Of a stretch of DNA of 43,113 bases, positions 16,761 through 24,513 are shown in pieces. This DNA is from an uncultured Pelagibacteraceae bacterium. Its GTDB lineage: Bacteria > Pseudomonadota > Alphaproteobacteria > Pelagibacterales > Pelagibacteraceae. The number at the start of each line of letters is the position of its first letter. The stretch's first letter is position 1. A program made the position numbers and the translations under genes. The notes under the pieces are model-generated. The model was not told where the DNA came from and did no database searches. It worked only from the letters and a program-made list of their open reading frames with translations. The stretch covers positions 1 to 43,113 of the forward strand of contig CACLEU010000007.1 of NCBI GenBank assembly GCA_902606075.1. The letters run 5' to 3'.

Positions 16761-17779
16761 TAATTTAATCCTTCATCGATATCAAAACCAAATTTAATAT
16801 TTAAATTTTGAATTGCTTGTCCAGCACCACCTTTTATTAAATTATCTATAGCTGACAATATTATTAATCTGTTTTTAACATTTGTTTCACATACTGAAAT
16901 ATCACAATAATTTGTATTTATTACATTTTTAGTACCAATAAGTTCATTTTTTTTGTTAATACGAATAAACTTGTCTCTTTTGTAAAATTTCATTAAAAAA
17001 TTTAAAATTTGATCCGTGCTTATATTGTTATTTTTTTCAACATATATAGTAGATAAGATACCTCTAAACATAGGCAAAATGTGAGGAGTAAAATTAAACT
17101 TTATTTTTTTTGATAACGATGAAAGTTCTTGATCAATTTCTGCATTATGACGATGGTTAGGAATACCGTAAGCACTTAAAGATTCGAATAAATTCATTTT
17201 TTTTGTTCTTTTTAAAATTGATCTCCCGGCACCTGAATATCCCGATTTTGAATCAATTATAAATTTATTTTTTTTTAAATATTTGTATTTAAATAGAGGA
17301 AATAGTGGAACAATAATTGATGTTGGATAGCACCCAGGACAAGCTATAATTTTTTTATCTTTTATTTGTTTTTCATTTAATTCAGAAAGGCCATATACAC
17401 TTTTTTTTAACAACTTTTTTGATTTGTGTTTAATTTTATAGAATTTTTTATAAATCGTAACATTTTTTATTCTAAAATCAGCTGATAAATCTATTAATAT
17501 ATTTTTCTCATCTAAATTATTTGCAATTATTTGACTTTGTCCGTTTGGTAAAGCAGTAAAAATAACATCAACTTTTTTAAAATATTTATAGTTAATCTTA
17601 ACAATTTTTGGTAAATTATATTTTTTTAGATCTTTGTCGTAGGAATATATATTTTTCCCAATTGATGAATTACCACAAAGATATCTAATCTTTATATATT
17701 TATGTTTGCATAAAAGTTTTACAAGTTGAACTCCTATGTAACCTGTAGATCCCGCAACTAATACACTAAGTTGATTCAT
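16760..17779 (-). CDS. argC: N-acetyl-gamma-glutamyl-phosphate reductase
   Basis: Third step of arginine synthesis: NADPH-dependent reduction of N-acetylglutamyl phosphate to the semialdehyde. The 339 residues include the N-terminal dinucleotide motif VAGSTGYIGVQLVKLL and the active-site segment IACPGCYPTSIIVPLFPL with its catalytic Cys. SGYSGAGRS and GIPNHRHNAEIDQEL (catalytic His region) follow. Length and motifs match the long, bacterial type. It follows rpsI by about 35 bases and overlaps the small lipoprotein gene by one base. Confidence 0.94.
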   Translation of the reverse strand: MNQLSVLVAGSTGYIGVQLVKLLCKHKYIKIRYLCGNSSIGKNIYSYDKDLKKYNLPKIVKINYKYFKKVDVIFTALPNGQSQIIANNLDEKNILIDLSADFRIKNVTIYKKFYKIKHKSKKLLKKSVYGLSELNEKQIKDKKIIACPGCYPTSIIVPLFPLFKYKYLKKNKFIIDSKSGYSGAGRSILKRTKKMNLFESLSAYGIPNHRHNAEIDQELSSLSKKIKFNFTPHILPMFRGILSTIYVEKNNNISTDQILNFLMKFYKRDKFIRINKKNELIGTKNVINTNYCDISVCETNVKNRLIILSAIDNLIKGGAGQAIQNLNIKFGFDIDEGLN

Positions 17780-17814
17780 ATTGATTATATTAACAGTTGA
17801 AATTTAAAAAGATA

Positions 17815-18222
17815 TTATCTTTTAGAAAACTGAAAACTTCTTCTAGCTTTTTTATGACCGTATTTTTTACGTTCAACAGCTCTAGAGTCTCTAGTAGTGA
17901 GTTTTTCTTTTTTCAGTGCTGGTTTTAAAGCAGAGTCAAATTGTAGTAAAGCTTTTGAAATTCCATGTATCATAGCGCCAACTTGGCCGCTGTGACCTCC
18001 ACCTTTGACAGAACATTTTACATCATAAGATGTAGCTTGATTTATAATTTCAAATGGTTTTGTTGCCTCACTTTTATGATTTATTCTTTTAAAATATTCT
18101 TCGTAATTTTTTCCATTTATAATTATTTTACCAGAACCCTTTTTTAACCAAATCTTGGCTATTGACTTTTTTCTACGACCAGTAGCATATTTAATATCTG
18201 TATTTTGATTTTCTTGGTTCAT
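17815..18222 (-). CDS. rpsI: 30S ribosomal protein S9
   Basis: 135-residue S9. The family start YATGRRKKSIAKIWLKKGSGKIIING is followed by VKGGGHSGQVGAMIHGISKALLQFD. The basic tail KKYGHKKARRSFQFSKR reaches the ribosomal P site in known structures. It lies one base downstream of rplM, the near-universal L13-S9 pair, and is expected to be co-transcribed and co-regulated with it. Confidence 0.98.
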   Translation of the reverse strand: MNQENQNTDIKYATGRRKKSIAKIWLKKGSGKIIINGKNYEEYFKRINHKSEATKPFEIINQATSYDVKCSVKGGGHSGQVGAMIHGISKALLQFDSALKPALKKEKLTTRDSRAVERKKYGHKKARRSFQFSKR

Positions 18223-18223
18223 A

Positions 18224-18682
18224 TTAACCTCTAATTAAATTCTTATTATTAAGTTCATTTAATTTTATTATTATAGGGTTTTGTGCTGAATGTGGATGAT
18301 TTTCACCTATATAAATTTTTAACTTCGATAGTTGCTTTTTACCTAAAGGCCCGCTAGGCAACATTCTTTTCACAGCTAATTTTAAAATTTCCTGCGGTCT
18401 TTTTTTATGTAATTTTTCAGGAGTGTTTTCCTTAATGCCACCAGGATAGCCTGTGTGTCTATAATATTTTTTATTTTCAAATTTTTGCCCCGTAAATTTT
18501 ATTTGTTCAATATTTTTTACGACTACAAAATCACCATGATCCATATGTGGTGTATATTTCGCTGAATTTTTTCCTCTTATAATTTTTGTGATTATTGTTG
18601 CTAATCTGCCAACTACTGCATTTTTCGCATCAATTTCATACCACTTTGAATTGATTTCTTCTGTTTTTATAAACTTAGTCAT
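18224..18682 (-). CDS. rplM: 50S ribosomal protein L13
   Basis: 152-residue L13 with WYEIDAKNAVVGRLATIITKIIRGK at the start, then FTGQKFENKKYYRHTGYPGGIKE and RMLPSGPLGKKQLSKLKIY, all conserved L13 segments. It is the first gene of the minus-strand run rplM-rpsI-argC-lipoprotein-hom. A good promoter (TTGACA, TATTAA) lies a few bases upstream, leaving a very short untranslated leader, so no L13-type autoregulatory leader of any size fits here. Confidence 0.98.
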   Translation of the reverse strand: MTKFIKTEEINSKWYEIDAKNAVVGRLATIITKIIRGKNSAKYTPHMDHGDFVVVKNIEQIKFTGQKFENKKYYRHTGYPGGIKENTPEKLHKKRPQEILKLAVKRMLPSGPLGKKQLSKLKIYIGENHPHSAQNPIIIKLNELNNKNLIRG

Positions 18683-18693
18683 GTTGGACCGGA

Positions 18694-18721
18694 TTAATAC
18701 TTAGAAATACTTTGTTGTCAA
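18694..18721 (-). promoter_or_regulatory. promoter for the rplM operon
   Basis: On the minus strand TTGACA (18721-18716, full consensus), a 16-base spacer and TATTAA (18699-18694, 4 of 6). Transcription would start near 18687, only a few bases before the rplM ATG at 18682, giving an almost leaderless mRNA. Confidence 0.55.
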
Positions 18722-18774
18722 TTTATTATATTTAGCTTGTTTTATCTATTGTCACTATGATAACTTAATATGGT

Positions 18775-18836
18775 TTTAAAAGGGTATTTGAACTTTATAG
18801 TGTGCCCAGCATATAAAAAATACTAAAAAAGGAGTA
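18775..18836 (+). promoter_or_regulatory. S-adenosylmethionine riboswitch, SAM-II/SAM-V superfamily (probably SAM-V)
   Basis: Compact H-type pseudoknot ahead of metY. P1 pairs GGGTA (18782-18786) with TGCCC (18803-18807). Loop bases TTTATA (18794-18799) pair with TATAAA (18812-18817) downstream. The element ends in CTAAAAAAGGAG, where GGAG (18831-18834) is the Shine-Dalgarno sequence seven bases before the ATG. This architecture and the CUAAAAA-GG tail match the related SAM-II and SAM-V classes. SAM-V is known from marine bacteria upstream of metY. SAM binding would be expected to hide the ribosome site and lower translation. The class assignment is from memory of the consensus, not a model search. 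Confidence 0.75.
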
Positions 18837-18840
18837 AAAT

Positions 18841-20166
18841 ATGAGCAAATCAAAAAATCCAGAAACAATAGCGTTACATGGAGGAGAGTATAGAAGCGAC
18901 CCAGCAACTACAGCTGTTGCTGTCCCAATCTATAGAACTACTTCATATCAGTTTAATAATACAGGTCATGCGGCAAACCTTTTTGCATTAAAAGAGTTTG
19001 GAAATATTTACACCAGGATCATGAATCCAACAAATGATGTCCTTGAAAAAAGAGTTGCAGCTATAGAGAATGGCTTGGCATGTGTTACTGTAGGATCGGG
19101 ACAAGCAGCATCTACTTTTGCAATACTAAACGTTTGCCAGGCAGGTGATAATTTTGTTAGTTCAACTGATTTATACGGAGGTACTGTAAATCTTTTTACA
19201 CATACATTAAAGAAACTTGGTATAGAAGTTAGATACGCAGATCCTTCAGATCCAAAAAATTTTGAAAAAGCAATTGATGATAAAACAAGATGTTTTTATG
19301 CTGAGACATTGCCCAACCCTGCATTAAGAGTTTTTCCAATAAAAGAAGTATCTGATATTGGTAGAAAACATAACATACCATTAATTATGGATAACACTGC
19401 AGCTCCAATTATATGCAAGCCTTTAGATCATGGTGCGGCAGTAGTAGTTCATTCTTTAACTAAATTTATAGGTGGTCATGGAACAGTAATTGGCGGATGT
19501 TTAGTTGATGGTGGAAATTTTGACTGGACAGCAGATCCAAAAAGACAACCATTATTTAACGAACCTGACATGAGTTATGGTGGAGCTAAATGGGGAGAAG
19601 TTGTTCCTCAATTAACTGGTGCGAATGTTTCTTTTGCAGTAAGAGCGAGAGTTTGCTTATTACGTGATTTGGGAGCTCCATTAGCACCTGATAATGCTTG
19701 GGGAATTATTCAAGGATTAGAGACTGCTCCATTAAGAATGAAGCAACATTGTTCTAATGCAGAAAAAGTAGTTGATTTTTTAACTAAACATAAAAACGTT
19801 GATAGAGTTATATACCCTACCCTACACAAAGGAACTGTAGGAGATAGAACAAAAAAATATTTCTCTGGAGGAAATGGCGCTTTAATAGGAATTGAGGTTA
19901 AAGGTGGAGTTGAGTCTGGTAAAAAATTTATTGAGGCATTAAAAATGTTTTATCACGTAGCTAATATAGGCGATGCAAGAAGCTTAGCAATTCACCCTGC
20001 TACAACAACACATAGCCAGCTTACTGAGGAAGAATTGTTAGCTGCTGGAGTGACTCCCGGATACGTAAGATTATCAATAGGAATTGAACATCCAGATGAT
20101 ATAATTGCTGATTTAAACCAAGCCTTAGACGCTTCTGGCAAACCAAGCTTAAAAGCAGTTAGTTAA
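18841..20166 (+). CDS. metY: O-acetylhomoserine sulfhydrylase (MetY-type, PLP-dependent)
   Basis: Cys/Met-metabolism PLP enzyme that condenses O-acetylhomoserine with sulfide or methanethiol to give homocysteine or methionine. It has 441 residues, the longer MetY length. Motifs are YTRIMNPTNDVLEKRVAAIENG at about 57-78, the stacking/PLP-phosphate region SSTDLYGGTVNLF, and the Schiff-base lysine in VHSLTKFIGGHGTVIGG. The C terminus has HPATTTHSQLTEEE and VRLSIGIEHPDDI. An excellent Shine-Dalgarno GGAG lies in the riboswitch. It is transcribed alone and its stop overlaps the convergent ctaA stop region by eight bases. SAR11 relies on reduced organic sulfur, which fits this route. Confidence 0.92.
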   Translation: MSKSKNPETIALHGGEYRSDPATTAVAVPIYRTTSYQFNNTGHAANLFALKEFGNIYTRIMNPTNDVLEKRVAAIENGLACVTVGSGQAASTFAILNVCQAGDNFVSSTDLYGGTVNLFTHTLKKLGIEVRYADPSDPKNFEKAIDDKTRCFYAETLPNPALRVFPIKEVSDIGRKHNIPLIMDNTAAPIICKPLDHGAAVVVHSLTKFIGGHGTVIGGCLVDGGNFDWTADPKRQPLFNEPDMSYGGAKWGEVVPQLTGANVSFAVRARVCLLRDLGAPLAPDNAWGIIQGLETAPLRMKQHCSNAEKVVDFLTKHKNVDRVIYPTLHKGTVGDRTKKYFSGGNGALIGIEVKGGVESGKKFIEALKMFYHVANIGDARSLAIHPATTTHSQLTEEELLAAGVTPGYVRLSIGIEHPDDIIADLNQALDASGKPSLKAVS

Positions 20167-21181
20167 TTTTTGTTTTATTGATAAACAAAAGACATATACT
20201 AACACTTACAAGAGCTATAGAACTTATTTGGTGCATAGATGCTAATACTATCTGTGCACCACTTAGCAAAGTTAAAATCCCTAATATAATTTGTAACAAT
20301 AAGATCGCACCTAATATTATTGTAATTCTATAAAATTTTAATAATCTTTTATTAACCACATCATAAGTAATTGCAAAGAAAACAAATAATATAAGAAAAG
20401 CTAGATTTCTATGCACAAACTGTACTAAAGATGGATCATTAAGTACATCAGTTTTAAATAGATTAAAAAATAAATTGTCATCAGGGAAATAATTGTTTCC
20501 CATTAACGGCCAAGTGTTATAAATTTTACCAGCATCCATACCAGATACAAATGCACCAAATACAATCTGCAGAAATATTATGAATAAGAATATAGATGGA
20601 AGATTATATCTAATAGGTTGATTTGGTATTTCATTCACATATTTAATTTTTAATATTTGCCACAAAACTAAAGACAAAATTATAAACGCTGTGATCAAAT
20701 GCAAAGATAGCCTGAAATGACTAACGTCTAATCTATTGATCAATCCGCTTGAAACCATATACCAACCAATAGCTCCCTGAAGACAAATTAAAATAAATAT
20801 AAAATGGAATGATATCATTTTATTGAAACCTTTTTTAAAAGTAAAAAAAATTAAAGGAATTAAAAAGGATAAACCAATTAATCTACCTAAAAATCTATGA
20901 ATCCACTCCCACCAAAAAATTATTTTGAATTCATTTAAATTCATATCAAAATTTTGAAGTTTATATTCAGGTATTTGTTTATATAAATTGAAATAATTAT
21001 TCCAATCTGTAGATGATAATGGTGGAAAAAAACCTTTAAATAATTCCCACTTTGTAATTGATAAACCAGAGTCAGTAAGTCTAGTTAATCCCCCAACGAT
21101 GATTATTGCTGATATTAGGATAAATATTGCATTTAGCCAATAATAAAAATATTTTTCTATGTTTTTATCGTTTGAGTACAT
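20159..21181 (-). CDS. ctaA: Heme A synthase CtaA/COX15
   Basis: Inner-membrane oxidase that converts heme O to heme A for aa3-type cytochrome oxidase. About 340 residues with eight hydrophobic helices. The family start is IIVGGLTRLTDSGLSITKWE. Histidine motifs are WEWIHRFLGRLIGL, LDVSHFRLSLHLITAF, FVHRNLAFLIL and SMHQISSIALV, the four conserved His that coordinate heme. I chose the ATG at 21181; an in-frame TTG two codons upstream (21187) is less likely. It is divergent from the chorismate mutase gene and convergent with metY. Confidence 0.94.
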   Translation of the reverse strand: MYSNDKNIEKYFYYWLNAIFILISAIIIVGGLTRLTDSGLSITKWELFKGFFPPLSSTDWNNYFNLYKQIPEYKLQNFDMNLNEFKIIFWWEWIHRFLGRLIGLSFLIPLIFFTFKKGFNKMISFHFIFILICLQGAIGWYMVSSGLINRLDVSHFRLSLHLITAFIILSLVLWQILKIKYVNEIPNQPIRYNLPSIFLFIIFLQIVFGAFVSGMDAGKIYNTWPLMGNNYFPDDNLFFNLFKTDVLNDPSLVQFVHRNLAFLILFVFFAITYDVVNKRLLKFYRITIILGAILLLQIILGILTLLSGAQIVLASMHQISSIALVSVSICLLFINKTKIN

Positions 21182-21192
21182 AATCAAATAGA

Positions 21193-21198
21193 TATAAT
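21193..21198 (+). promoter_or_regulatory. -10 element in the ctaA / chorismate mutase divergent gap
   Basis: A perfect TATAAT lies at 21193-21198, 28 bases before the chorismate mutase ATG. The only -35-like match, TTGAGT at 21172-21177, gives a short 15-base spacer. The overlapping AATATTATATC on the other strand could serve ctaA. Confidence 0.4.
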
Positions 21199-21225
21199 AT
21201 TTAACACGAATTCCAAAAAGAATAA

Positions 21226-21519
21226 ATGTCGCCTAAGAACAAAAAAAAATTATTAGTTATTAGAAAAAAACTTGATTTAATAGATAACAAATTACTAGAT
21301 TTGTTAAAAATAAGAGCTAGTTATGTTAAAAAAGTTCTTTCCCTAAAAGAATACAAAAATGAAATTATAGATAAAAAAAGAATAAATAAAATTCTTAAAA
21401 ATATAAAAAGTAAATCCATTAAAAAAGGCATTGATCCAAAAATAAGTGGAAGAATATGGAAAAACATGATTTATGCATTTGTTGATTTTGAGTATCGAAA
21501 TTTTAAAAAAAGGAAGTAA
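21226..21519 (+). CDS. Chorismate mutase (AroQ class, stand-alone)
   Basis: 97-residue all-helical chorismate mutase that converts chorismate to prephenate for Phe/Tyr synthesis. The signature is VIRKKLDLIDNKLLDLLKIRASYVKKVLSLK (I..ID..LL.LL..R......V..LK), with basic residues that bind the substrate. IIDKKRINKILKNIKSKSIKKG and a final helix complete the AroQ fold. It is a monofunctional form without a dehydratase or dehydrogenase partner. It converges on rpmG with no gap, both stops being adjacent. Confidence 0.88.
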   Translation: MSPKNKKKLLVIRKKLDLIDNKLLDLLKIRASYVKKVLSLKEYKNEIIDKKRINKILKNIKSKSIKKGIDPKISGRIWKNMIYAFVDFEYRNFKKRK

Positions 21520-21711
21520 TTATTTGCTATGCGGTGGCAATTTCTTTTCAACAAATATTTCGTGTTTTCGTGTAGCTGGATTATATTTTTTAGCTTTTAA
21601 TTTTATTTTTGCCTTTTCTCCACCAGAAGGTTTTTTAACATAATAAAAAAAGGGACTATCAGGTTTAGCCTCTGGAACTAGTCTTACTTTTACATGTGAT
21701 TTTTTGGCCAT
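21520..21711 (-). CDS. rpmG: 50S ribosomal protein L33
   Basis: 63-residue L33 beginning MAKKSHVKVRLVPEA. The core FFYYVKKPSGGEKAKIKLKAKKYNPATRKHEIFVEKKL matches the family YYVT.KN.R....L.L.KY.P..RKHV pattern. No zinc CxxC pairs are present, so this is the Cys-free form. It directly follows the MerR-type gene with no intergenic bases, continuing the rpmF-plsX-ihfA-merR run. Confidence 0.95.
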   Translation of the reverse strand: MAKKSHVKVRLVPEAKPDSPFFYYVKKPSGGEKAKIKLKAKKYNPATRKHEIFVEKKLPPHSK

Positions 21712-22077
21712 TTAATTTTTTTTTAAATATTTTACTAAATTATAAATTTTATTAATTCTATACTTAATATTCATAGAATTTATATTTTTTTTTTCATTTT
21801 CGTCAATATTTAAATTATTACTGTTTAAAATCTTTTTTACACCATTGATTGTCATTCCTTGATTTTTAAGCAAAAATTGTATCTTTAATAAAACATCTAT
21901 ATTTTTTTGATCATAATAGCGTCTATTATTAATCTTTTTTGGTTTAATTTGTTTAAACTGTTTTTCCCAAAATCTTAAAGTATGTGGCTTATTATTCTTA
22001 TTATCTAGGCAATTTAAATTCAAAATTTTTACTACCTCGCTTATAGTTTTATACGAATTTTTTGATCTATATGGCAT
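21712..22077 (-). CDS. MerR-family transcriptional regulator
   Basis: 121-residue regulator when started at the ATG at 22077, which overlaps the end of ihfA by 11 bases. A longer reading from 22125 would add 16 residues without homology. The winged helix spans about residues 8-75: KTISEVVKILNL, HTLRFWEKQFKQIKPKKINNRRYYDQKNIDVLLKIQFLL, typical of the MerR_1/YdfL-like proteins that follow ihfA in Alphaproteobacteria. The C-terminal coiled dimerisation helix is short and no metal-binding Cys is seen. Its target is unknown. Confidence 0.87.
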   Translation of the reverse strand: MPYRSKNSYKTISEVVKILNLNCLDNKNNKPHTLRFWEKQFKQIKPKKINNRRYYDQKNIDVLLKIQFLLKNQGMTINGVKKILNSNNLNIDENEKKNINSMNIKYRINKIYNLVKYLKKN

Positions 22078-22360
22078 TATTAATAAATTTTTTAAATTCT
22101 TTTGATGGTTTAAATAATACAACATTTCTTTCGGAAATAACTTTTGTTTCTTTAGTTTTTGGGTTTCTTCCCATCCTTTTCATTTTTCGTCTAATTTCAA
22201 AAGTACCAAATTTTGCGATTTTTAATTTTTTATTTTTTTTAATGTTTTCTACGATTATATTTAATATATCTTCTAGAATAACATCTAAAATTTTTTTTGA
22301 AAATCCTAGTTGCATATAAATAGAATTTACAATATCTTTTTTTGTTACATTTGATCTCAT
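22067..22360 (-). CDS. ihfA: Integration host factor alpha subunit
   Basis: 97-residue HU/IHF-family DNA-bending protein. The start TKKDIVNSIYMQLGFSKK and the beta-arm region FGTFEIRRKMKRMGRNPKTKETKVISERNVVLFKPSKEFKKFINN identify the alpha subunit. The GRNPKT turn carries the intercalating proline. It should pair with IhfB encoded elsewhere and could assist the recombinase at 11913 (inference). The start overlaps the plsX stop by ATGA. Confidence 0.95.
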   Translation of the reverse strand: MRSNVTKKDIVNSIYMQLGFSKKILDVILEDILNIIVENIKKNKKLKIAKFGTFEIRRKMKRMGRNPKTKETKVISERNVVLFKPSKEFKKFINNAI

Positions 22361-23364
22361 TTATTAATGTTATCTTTAATTTTTTGTATCAAGCTATTTT
22401 TAACTATTTTAATACATACATTTAAAGAATGAGAAAAACCAATATAATCTGTGGAGCCATGACTTTTCACGACAGGTGAGTTTAAACCGATTAATATTGC
22501 ACCATTATACAGCCTAGGATCCAATTTTCTTTTAACTTTTTTTAGATTTCTAAAGTTAATTAAACTCGATATTTTACCAAAAAAATTCGATGTCATTGAA
22601 GATTTAAATTCATTTATGATAAAATTAGCGGTGCCCTCAGCTGTCTTAAGTGCTATATTTCCAGTAAATCCATCAGTTACTACAACGTTAACGTTTCCAT
22701 CCATTATTTGATTTCCTTCAACATATCCATGAAAACTAAAATTTTCATTTTTTTTATTTTGTAAATTTTGATAAGCCTTTTTAATTATATCATTCCCTTT
22801 TAATTCTTCTGATCCAACATTTAATAATGCAACAACAGCTTGATACGTTGGAAACAATGACTTAAATAACGAAGAGCCCATAATTGAAAAATCCATTAAA
22901 TTTTTTTCATTGCACTCAATATTTGCACCGAGGTCTAAAACAACATTAAAATTTTTTTTATTTGGCCAAAGAGCTGCTAATGCAGGTTTATCTATATTCT
23001 CAATCATGCTTAAATTTAATTTTGAAATAACGAATAATGCTCCTGTGTTACCGGCAGATATAGCAACATCAGAATCATTGTCTTTAAGACTTTTGATGGT
23101 AAGCCACATACTTGTATCCTTTCCTTTTTTCGCCGCAGATAAGGGTGTGTCTGTATCTAAAATTTTATTTTTGGTATTAGTTATATTAAAAACATCTTTG
23201 TTATAATTCTTTGGTAAAAATATTTCTATTTTTTCCAAATCTCCGAAAATATTGTAAACTACATCTTTGTTTTCTTTGTAATTTTCTAATATTCCATCAA
23301 TCACTTTTTTTGGTGAATTTTCACCACCCATTGCATCAACTGCAATTTTAATTTTATTTTGCAT
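22357..23364 (-). CDS. plsX: Phosphate acyltransferase PlsX
   Basis: Makes acyl-phosphate from acyl-ACP for phospholipid synthesis (PlsX/PlsY route). The 335 residues begin IKIAVDAMGGENSPKKVIDGI, the PlsX hallmark. Further motifs are SAAKKGKDTSMWLTI, AISAGNTGALFVISKL, VVVTDGFTGNIALKTAEG and the C-terminal GLNSPVVKSHGSTDYIGFSHSL. It acts at the membrane surface. In many Alphaproteobacteria fabH lies between plsX and ihfA; here ihfA follows directly by an ATGA overlap. Confidence 0.96.
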   Translation of the reverse strand: MQNKIKIAVDAMGGENSPKKVIDGILENYKENKDVVYNIFGDLEKIEIFLPKNYNKDVFNITNTKNKILDTDTPLSAAKKGKDTSMWLTIKSLKDNDSDVAISAGNTGALFVISKLNLSMIENIDKPALAALWPNKKNFNVVLDLGANIECNEKNLMDFSIMGSSLFKSLFPTYQAVVALLNVGSEELKGNDIIKKAYQNLQNKKNENFSFHGYVEGNQIMDGNVNVVVTDGFTGNIALKTAEGTANFIINEFKSSMTSNFFGKISSLINFRNLKKVKRKLDPRLYNGAILIGLNSPVVKSHGSTDYIGFSHSLNVCIKIVKNSLIQKIKDNINK

Positions 23365-23375
23365 ATTAAAAAAAA

Positions 23376-23555
23376 TTATTCCTTAGGATCTAAAACTTGT
23401 CTTCCCTTATATGTGCCAGTTTTTAGATCAAGATGATGAGATAATCTGTATTCTCCAGATTTTTTATCTTCGACAATATTTTTTGTAACGAACTTAATGT
23501 GAGAGCGTCTTTTACCAGATCTAGATTTAGTTGTTTTACGTTTTGGAACAGCCAT
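23376..23555 (-). CDS. rpmF: 50S ribosomal protein L32
   Basis: 59 residues translated by hand from the ATG at 23555-23553. It starts [19 protein letters not shown], the universal L32 opening, and continues with [29 protein letters not shown], the alphaproteobacterial form without zinc cysteines. It lies three bases after the bc1 chaperone gene and 11 bases before plsX, the conserved rpmF-plsX pair. Confidence 0.96.
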   Translation of the reverse strand: MAVPKRKTTKSRSGKRRSHIKFVTKNIVEDKKSGEYRLSHHLDLKTGTYKGRQVLDPKE

Positions 23556-23558
23556 AAT

Positions 23559-24032
23559 TTAAAATTTATGATCTATTACACTTTTTGCTAACGAATTTAA
23601 AGTTATTTCTCTCAAATAAATTGAAAACCTATCAAAATAGTCAATAAATTTTTCGTTATTATCTTTGATTTCAATATATAAATTAAGAATACTCATTTTT
23701 TTGTTCAAATCATAAGTTTCCCATTTATCAATTTTATCAATTATAGAATAAAGCATATTAACGTAAGTTTTCATTTTTTTGTTAACCGACTGATCTCCAT
23801 AACCAATTTCTCTTATATCAAGTTCTATTTGTCGAAAAGTATAATCATAAAATTTTTGAAGATATTCTTTATCTGTTTGCGTTTTAAAATTTTTTAAAAA
23901 AAAAGCTAAATGGAATAAAAATATTAAAAGTCTATCAGAAAAAGTGTCTTTATCTGTAAAATACACAAAAAGAGTTTTATTTCTAGAGAGATTTATTAAA
24001 TTATTATATATATTTATATATTCTATATTCAT
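23559..24032 (-). CDS. Ubiquinol-cytochrome c chaperone (CBP3/UQCC1 family)
   Basis: About 157 residues from the ATG at 24032-24030. Family member of CBP3/UQCC1, an assembly factor for cytochrome b of the bc1 complex. The identifying stretch is FYDYTFRQIELDIREIGYGDQSVNKKMKTYVNMLY, matching the conserved F......DLRE.G.GD..V.K.MK. An upstream start at 24086 would add 18 residues that lie antisense to the bamE signal peptide and is unlikely. Its start codon overlaps the divergent bamE start codon in one CATG. It leads the rpmF-plsX-ihfA operon. Confidence 0.83.
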   Translation of the reverse strand: MNIEYINIYNNLINLSRNKTLFVYFTDKDTFSDRLLIFLFHLAFFLKNFKTQTDKEYLQKFYDYTFRQIELDIREIGYGDQSVNKKMKTYVNMLYSIIDKIDKWETYDLNKKMSILNLYIEIKDNNEKFIDYFDRFSIYLREITLNSLAKSVIDHKF

Positions 24033-24501
24033 GAAATTTATTTTTTTTATAGCTATTTTTATCCTAATTTCAAATTGTTCTTTCAATTTAGTAGACGATC
24101 ATCATGGGGTGTATTATTTAGATAAAAAAGAAAAGAAAATTTATGTAAATGAAACGAATGTAAATGATATTTTAAGTATTTTTGGAGAACCATCTACAAA
24201 AAGTTCGTTTGATAACGATGTTTGGATTTATATCGAAAGAAAAATTACTAATTCTCATTTTTTTGGAAGAAGAAAGCTTATTGTTAATAATGTAATGGTT
24301 TTAGAAATTGATGAGAGAGGTATTTTAGCTAAAAAAGATTTTTATGATATTGATGCTATGAATGATATAAAATTCGACTCTAGCAGATCTGAAAGTTTAG
24401 TAAAAAGAGATTTCATATATAATTTTTTATCTAGTTTGAGACAAAAAATTAACGACCCACTTGGTGTTAGAAAGAAAAAAAGGGAAAAAGGAACAAAATA
24501 A
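24031..24501 (+). CDS. bamE: BamE/SmpA-family outer-membrane lipoprotein
   Basis: 156 residues from the ATG at 24031, chosen because the signal peptide MKFIFFIAIFILISNC begins there and ends in a lipobox-like SNC; the 29-residue extension from 23944 has no role. The SmpA/OmlA fold follows: KKIYVNETNVNDILSIFGEPSTKSSFDNDVWIYIERK, with a later VLEIDERGILAKKDFYD. BamE is an accessory lipoprotein of the BAM complex that inserts outer-membrane beta-barrels. The tail is basic, RKKKREKGTK. Divergent from the bc1 chaperone, convergent with hppA (12 bases apart). Confidence 0.85.
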   Translation: MKFIFFIAIFILISNCSFNLVDDHHGVYYLDKKEKKIYVNETNVNDILSIFGEPSTKSSFDNDVWIYIERKITNSHFFGRRKLIVNNVMVLEIDERGILAKKDFYDIDAMNDIKFDSSRSESLVKRDFIYNFLSSLRQKINDPLGVRKKKREKGTK

Positions 24502-24513
24502 AATTATAAAAAT

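Noticed and set aside
22078..22125. Longer N terminus for the MerR-family gene
   Set aside because: The extra 16 residues lie inside ihfA and show no regulator homology; the ATG at 22077 immediately precedes the helix-turn-helix region.
22062..22319. Plus-strand frame opposite ihfA
   Set aside because: Hydrophobic shadow of the minus-strand ihfA gene, which has clear family motifs.
23944..24030. 29-residue N-terminal extension of bamE
   Set aside because: The signal peptide starts at the ATG at 24031; an extension before it would disrupt lipoprotein export.
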